Shown: one piece after another, positions 58,601 through 64,000 of the stretch
Layout of the letters: the number at the start of each line of letters is the position of its first letter
Position numbering within the stretch: position 1 is the first letter of the stretch
Assembly (NCBI GenBank): GCA_038501195.1
Contig: JBBPUQ010000002.1
Coordinates: forward strand, 3,410,001 to 3,474,000
Reading direction: 5' to 3'
Origin: Nemania diffusa
Lineage: Eukaryota > Ascomycota > Sordariomycetes > Xylariales > Xylariaceae
Length of the DNA stretch: 64,000 nt
Made by a program: the position numbers and the translations under genes
Notes under the pieces: generated by a model
The model's database searches: none
What the model was told of the DNA's origin: nothing
What the model saw: only the letters and a program-made list of their open reading frames with translations

Positions 58601-61600
58601 TTCTTCTTCTTCTTATCCTTCTTCGACTTCTTACTCGATACTGTGTCCATTTTTTCGTCCACCTTAGGGGTTGCCTCCTCTGGTTGAGCAGTCTCTAGCT
58701 CCTGTGATGGTGGGAGACTGTCAGCAGCAACTTGTGTGCCCGCTTCCACCCCTAGTTCCTGAAGTGGTTCATCTTCTGCAGCGCGAGGTGTACTTTCTTG
58801 CTTCTCGGAGCGAAGTTCCTGCGTTGTAGCTTCAGAGATGTCCTTCGACTGTGTTGACCCTACAACATCGTCATGCATAATTGAGAGACCCGTTTCTTGC
58901 GTAGGCATTAATTTTGATGCTTGAGTGCTAGTATCAAGATTACTCGGTGAGTTTGGTATTTCGTCTTGACTAGGGGCCACGGCTTCATCACCACTAATGT
59001 TTTGACCTTCTGTAGCATGAAGAGAGGATTGTTCTCCTGATAGGCTAGAGGTGGTGGTCTCGGTTAGTTCGACTACCTCAATAGGCTGAGCTGTTGGTTT
59101 CGTATTGTCTGCTGTTTGTGCTTCAGGCTTGAGCTCCAATTCCCCAGTACTAGCGCGTTTCTTTTTCTTGTCCTTTTTCTTCTTTTTGCTAGTTGTAGAT
59201 TCCAAGGCTCCTTCGGTTTGTGACGCTTCCGTCAACCCATCTTTTGATACAACAGGTTCTTGACTTGGTTCTGGCTGAGATGACGCTTCATCTTGATTAT
59301 TTGAGTCAGAGAAAGTAGGAGGAATTATACCCACAGAACTTGTAACTAGGTCCGGAGATGGATCTGCTTCTACAGGTATCTGTTTTTGCTTTTTCTTGTC
59401 CTTCTTGCCTTTCTTTGTTGAGGCTGGGCCGAGAATGTCTTCCACCTTTGCGTCACTAGGTGTAGAAGGCCTAGTTGGTTCACCTGTCGATGGTAAGACC
59501 TCGTCTATTGCTGCAAGTGGCTGACTCCCTTCAGGCGGAGCTAACTCTTGCTGTGGTGTAGACTCGGCCTCCAAGGCGCTGATCTGTTTCTTTTTCTTTT
59601 TATCCTTCTTACTCTTCTTTGTAGGAGTAGAAACTGGAAGCTCATCGTTTGGAGGGGTATCAATGTTTGTTGCCTCATCCTTAACTAGTTCTCGGGATTC
59701 AAGAGGAGTGGTAGGTTCAAAAGAAGCAATGGCCTCAACGTCTTGCGGTACCGTGACTGTTTCTGCCTCGCTTAAAGCAAAAGTATTTTGAGCAGGCTCA
59801 GGTACCTCATCTACAGCAGGATCTTGGGACAGGAGCTCTTTAGGTGTCCCGTCACTAGAGATCTCGTCTTTAGGTAGCTCTTGTGTGGGTAAGTTCTCCT
59901 GTAGTAGTTTCTCTAGTGCCAACTCTTGTGATGCAGGTTCCTCCCGTGTAGGTTCTTTTAGTGCAAGCTCCTCCGGTGCAGGCTCCTCTAGTACAGGCTC
60001 CTCCGGTGCAGGCTCCTCTGGTGTAGGCTTCTCCAGTGCAGGTTCCTCCGGTGGAAGTTTCTCCAATGCAGGTTCCTCTTCTGCAGGTACCTCTGGTGCA
60101 GGGTCGTGGGACTGAAGCTCCACTTGTGTAGGTTGCTGTGGTGCAGGGTCCTCTTGTGGAGGCTCTTCATGTACAGGGTCCTCTAGTGCAAGTTCATGCG
60201 ATGCAGCTTCTTCTGGTTGTGACGCAGGCTCCACTTGTACAGGCTCCTGTGGTGCAGGTTCCTGTGGTGCAGGTTCCTGTGGTGCAGGTTCCTCCTGTGC
60301 AGGCTCCTCCTGTGCAGGCTCCTCCTGTGCAGGCTCCAGCAGTGCGAACTCCTCCTGTGGCGGATGTACTTCAGGTACCTCTTCCTTCAAGAGTGCTTCC
60401 TCTGGTCCGTCGTCTGTCAATGATTCTACTAGCTTCTTCTTTTTCTTGTCTTTTTTGGACTTCTTTGGAGTAGCAAGTTGGGTAGAGCTATCATCATTGG
60501 AAGGCTGAAGTGCAGGAGGGTCAGCCGTATTACTAGGTGCGGCTGCGGCCGAGTCCTCGATTGGTTGTTCTTCAGGTGCTCCGTCATCCTGAGAGATACC
60601 TTTCTTCTTCTTCTTATTCTTCTTGCTCTTCTTTCCTGCAACCGCATCGGCGACGACGTCGTCATTGGGAGGCTCAGGTGTCAATGCAAGTACCTGATCA
60701 TCAGCAGGCTCGGCCAACTTGGGGGATGCTGTTAAAAGTGAATGCTCGGTCACTTGCTCTTCCAGAAGCTCATCAGCCCATGAACTAGGCTGCTCCTCTT
60801 TCTTCTCGTCTTCGGTGATGGCCTTGGCAGGAGCAGAGTCGGCTAGGCTCTCGTTATGTATAGGTTCCTGGACCAACATCTCGTTCTCAACAGCTTGCGG
60901 TAAATCGACATTTGTAATCGACTTCTTTTTCTTCCTGTCTTTTTTGGTCTTCTTGGTGGGAGCCGGGTCGTCTGCAGGTTGAGAGGCGGAGGGAATTGTT
61001 TCGTGAGGCCCAGTCTCATCTTTAGTAGTATCTGTATTCTCAGGGGTACCCTCATGCTGAGGAGTGCTATCATCACCGGGGAGGGTTTCGCTTCGGGTGG
61101 CGTCCACATCACTTCGATTGCTCTCATCCTTGAGAACGGGTGTATCTATAGGGACGTCTTCAGGCTCAGGAGCAATTTCGCCTTTGTAGATATCGTCATG
61201 GAGAAGAATGTTGTTGTTCTTTAGCATAGTCTCGTCTTGCGGGGCATCTCCATCTCTCGAAACACTATCAATGATAGCATCCTTCTTTTCAGCTACCTCA
61301 GCAGGTACACTTGTGACGATGTCAGATTGCGGTGTTTCACCTGATACGGAATCGCCAATATCTTTCTTGTCATCAGAGGGGACTTCTCCTTCCAAGCTAG
61401 TATTCTTCTTTTTCTTCTTGTTCTTCTTGCTCTTTTTAGTTGGGCCAGGAGCAGAAGTCTCATTGGTATCCTCGTCCTTAGGTATTTCCTCGGCAGGGGA
61501 GCTGGTTAGCTCTAGTAGGGACCCGGTACTAGTCTGCCCTAAGTTGTCAAAACTGACTTGCACTGGTTCGTGCTGTGGTTCCGATACGGTTTCTTTATCT

Positions 61601-64000
61601 GACAGGCCGGCCGGCTCCTTTTCGTTCTCGTCCATATGGCCCTGTTCAGGTGGTGCAGAAATAGAGGTCTCTTCCATATTGCCCGTCTCCTCGGCTTGTA
61701 GTGTTCCTCTAGGCTCAGGTAGGATGTCGGCCAGGGAGTTCTCGGGCTCTGTTTGAAGGCTGGGGTCATTCTGTTGTAGAGATTCTACCGGCACTTCGGA
61801 AAGGCTCTCCTCATTCAACGGAGTAGCTCCCTTCTTTTTCTTCTTGCTCTTCTTAGTCTTCTTAGCGGGGCTAGATGTGGTGGCGTCATTGCCCTCAGCT
61901 GGCTCAGGGATAACCGATACACTCGGGCCAGTGGCCTGACTTGTTTCATCAGCAACTAGATTTTCTACGACTTGCTCCTGTGGTTCCAGGAGGGGCTGTT
62001 CGTTATCCATCAAGCTTGCTTCCTTGCCCTTCTCCTTGCCCTTCTCAATTAAAGGCTCCTCAAGATCATTGTAGGTTGCTTCATCACCAACAGGTAGCTG
62101 ATCAGAGAGTGTGTCGGATGTCACTGGTTGAGAAATAGGCCCATCAATGCTAACAGGGGATAGTGCAGCAACAAAAGCGGGCGAAACCTCACGATGAGAG
62201 TCCAATTCCTGTGTATACGTGTCAACGGGTTGACTTGATATGACTTGATCCTCAACAGTTTCTGGCCAAGATTCGGTTGGCATCTGCTCAATTGCGATAG
62301 TAGGAGTTTGGAGGCCGGAACCAGGCTCAGGGCTTGCATTTTGTGTCATATCAAGTTGATCCACAGCGAGCGAGTCATCTCGTTTCTTCTTCTTCTTTTT
62401 GTCTTTCTTGGACTTGCGACCGATAGTAGATTCCGGTGACTGCTCCTCAGACGCCTGTGCTCCGAGAGATGGTTCCGGTTCTAGCGTTAATGATGTAGCA
62501 GGCTGTTCAGTGCTTGAAGCATTTGCTATCTCGGCTTCAAGCTGTAAAATCGGGGAATCCCTGGTATGGGCCTCTTCACCTAGTTGGCCCTGGTCATCTG
62601 TGATAGAAAGTGGAGTAACGGCAGGTTTATCTGATTGAGGCCCTTGCTCCTCAGTCTGGAACTTTAATGTGTCAGACACTTGCAAAACCTCTAGCGTCTC
62701 TTGTTGAGAGAACGGGGGCACATCTACTATATGCCCTTCATTCTTAGCTTCATCCTTAAAAGTAGGGCTTGCAGGTATGTCGGACGCCAGCGGTGATACA
62801 ACCGCTGGAACGGTGCTCTCTGATTTATCCTCTTCGTGTACCTCAGTTTCCGTTGTAGATTCAGGCAGTTGATCGTTTAGTGTATGTTGCTCAACGACTG
62901 CCTGCTCTATAGGCTGTTGGGGATCGACAGACTCGGTTCGCCCAACCTCGGGTTCGATTGGCATAGAGACCGAGGCAGACTCCTGCATACCTCCGAGAAC
63001 GATGCCTTCCTCTGTAGTGGCTACTAAGGCGGGAGAATCGGATGTAGAGTCCTGGCTCTCTGAGAACTTCCCTTTTCGCTTCTTCTTATCCTTTTTCCCC
63101 TTCTTGGTTGTCAAAGATGATTTCTCTTCAGCAGGGGCTAAAATAGGTTCCTCGGTCACTAGCTCTGGCTTGGCTGGTATACTGTCGTTCGATGGTACGA
63201 ATTCATCCGCCTTGACAGGAGGATCGAAAATTGTATCCGACTCGGTTGGCTTATTTTGAACTATGACTTGTTTCTCAATTTGCATTTCACCTTCAGGGTC
63301 TCTATTTGCAGAAGTCTCAACGTCATGTTGCGGCTGTAGGTCGGTGCTCTCATCTGTGTATACTGTTTCTCCATGATCCCGTGGCTCTAAAGCACGATCA
63401 TCCTCTGCTTGCACATGAAACTCAGCTTGGGGACTAGATTCCGGTTGAGCAAGATAGGTGCTGAGCTCATCTTCAGCTGGCAACGGAATGGCAGAAGGGT
63501 CTGTATCAACGGAGTGTGGTTCAATCGAGCCCTGAAGCGCATGGTCATCACGACTTTGGTCAGAGGGAAGCGACGCACTAGACGCTGAGGAACCTGCTAG
63601 CTCCCCAACCGTCGCCGGTTCCTTTAGAGTACCAGGTGATATTTCGTCGGGCTCTGTTACCAATCCGGAAGTAGGAAAACTGCTCGTGCTGTGTACGGGT
63701 ATTTGTGTTGACTCTTCTATAGGATCCGCGAACTGAACGCTTTGTCGCTTCTTTTTCTTGTCCTTTTTCGACTTTTTCGTGCTCGTTGAGGTAGAGCTGA
63801 CATCCGCGTCGTCTTCTTTGACCTGCTCAGGTATAGCCGACACTTCCTTCAGATCGGGTACAGCCTCTGAATTAGGACCAGGAAGATCAGATGTATCCTC
63901 TATCTCCGGTAGAGCTATACTCTGCTTCTTCTTCTTCTTCGACTTTTTTGATGATGGAGACGAGTCTTCCGTAGTATTGACTACTTGAGTAGCATCAACG
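52692..64000 (-). CDS. Giant leashin (LAH)-like / involucrin-repeat protein, C-terminal part
   Basis: The frame is open to the right window edge, so the start is missing. Two exons are seen, 64000-54505 and 54191-52692, joined over a 313-nt intron (GTAAGT donor, TAG acceptor): DMTDVY joins DGYGEGRIGSPRSP. The visible part is 3,664 residues. The first about 2,900 are acidic, Pro/Glu/Ser/Gln-rich and disordered, broken by 16 basic KKSKKDKKKKK-type motifs. A Ser/Arg-rich stretch follows. The last exon has a long coiled coil (MRRRQSMQVLELESRVEQL onward, about 170 residues), then a globular helical region (FSKFSDMRACRLTSEINDEK ... RQWRAITLTLL). Fungal proteins of this size and design are annotated as involucrin repeat proteins and correspond, to my knowledge, to leashin, which tethers Woronin bodies to the septal pore and cell cortex. 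The tethering role is inferred. Confidence 0.75.
57097..63950 (-). repeat. Sixteen dispersed KKSKKDKKKKK-type basic motifs
   Basis: Lysine-rich motifs encoded near 63930, 63764, 63094, 62400, 61847, 61421, 60942, 60617, 60454, 59604, 59407, 59173, 58617, 58425, 58203 and 57115. Spacing runs from about 160 to 1,090 nt, with acidic spacers. Most copies match KKxKKxKKKKK; those near 58425 and 58203 are degenerate. Each motif is commonly preceded by a small Ser/Thr/Pro run. Confidence 0.85.
59930..60345 (-). repeat. In-frame EEPA/QEPA repeat block
   Basis: About 25-30 imperfect copies of a five-residue unit (EEPAP, QEEPA, PQEPA) inside the leashin-like gene, encoded by GTGCAGGCTCCTC-type 15-bp units. 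It is the involucrin-like portion and probably expands and contracts by slippage. Confidence 0.85.

Noticed and set aside
1..64000. tRNA, rRNA or CRISPR features
   Set aside because: None recognised by eye; CRISPR would not be expected in a fungal chromosome. A covariance-model scan was not possible here.

Overview
The window looks like a chromosomal segment of a filamentous ascomycete (Pezizomycotina, probably Sordariomycetes). The evidence is short GT-AG introns (about 50-115 nt, often with GTAAGT donors), a velvet-family regulator (VelB), a Zn2Cys6 transcription factor, a giant leashin/involucrin-repeat protein of the kind linked to Woronin bodies, and a very AT-rich tract with the marks of repeat-induced point mutation (RIP). 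The class-level placement is inference.

Layout. 1-3724 (+): 3' part of a DH-BAR-SH3 Rho-family GEF, cut by the window edge. 3725-9501: gene-poor spacer rich in TAGGTA/TACCTA motifs. 9502-11175 (+): velB in six exons. 13201-13736 (+): small GRGG-repeat protein of the Par32/DUF3602 type. 14726-16038 (+): GNAT-like acetyltransferase in four exons, tail to tail with 16083-17400 (-), uroporphyrinogen decarboxylase (HEM12) in four exons. 17826-19880 (+): 684-residue intronless protein of unknown function.

From about 20.02 to 46.9 kb lies an extremely AT-rich island; sampled rows near its left end are about 97% A+T. It contains no intact gene. Three things stand out. (1) Its two edges carry an inverted repeat: 16/16 identical bases, then about 80% over about 60 bp. 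(2) Inside it is a decayed, minus-strand Ty3/gypsy-type LTR retrotransposon (about 29.10-36.25 kb), with direct terminal repeats and a recognisable but mutated reverse-transcriptase core. (3) Near the right end an unmutated 1,902-bp element with 265-bp LTRs and a perfect 5-bp target duplication sits in the AT-rich sequence. It has no coding capacity and is a non-autonomous TRIM/LARD-like retroelement that arrived after the decay. The island also holds an 87-bp tandem repeat and other repeats.

From 46.9 kb base composition returns to normal. 48430-51615 (+) encodes a 905-residue Zn2Cys6 transcription factor in five exons with polyQ and Gly/Pro-rich tracts. 52692-64000 (-) is the C-terminal 3,664 residues of a giant leashin-like protein: a long disordered region with 16 KKSKKDKKKKK-type basic motifs, then a coiled-coil/globular C-terminal exon. 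Its start lies beyond the window.

The genes do not form a pathway. They are housekeeping (haem synthesis), development (VelB), polarity and septal-pore cell biology (GEF, leashin) and regulation. Gene models were built by hand from splice signals and reading-frame continuity.
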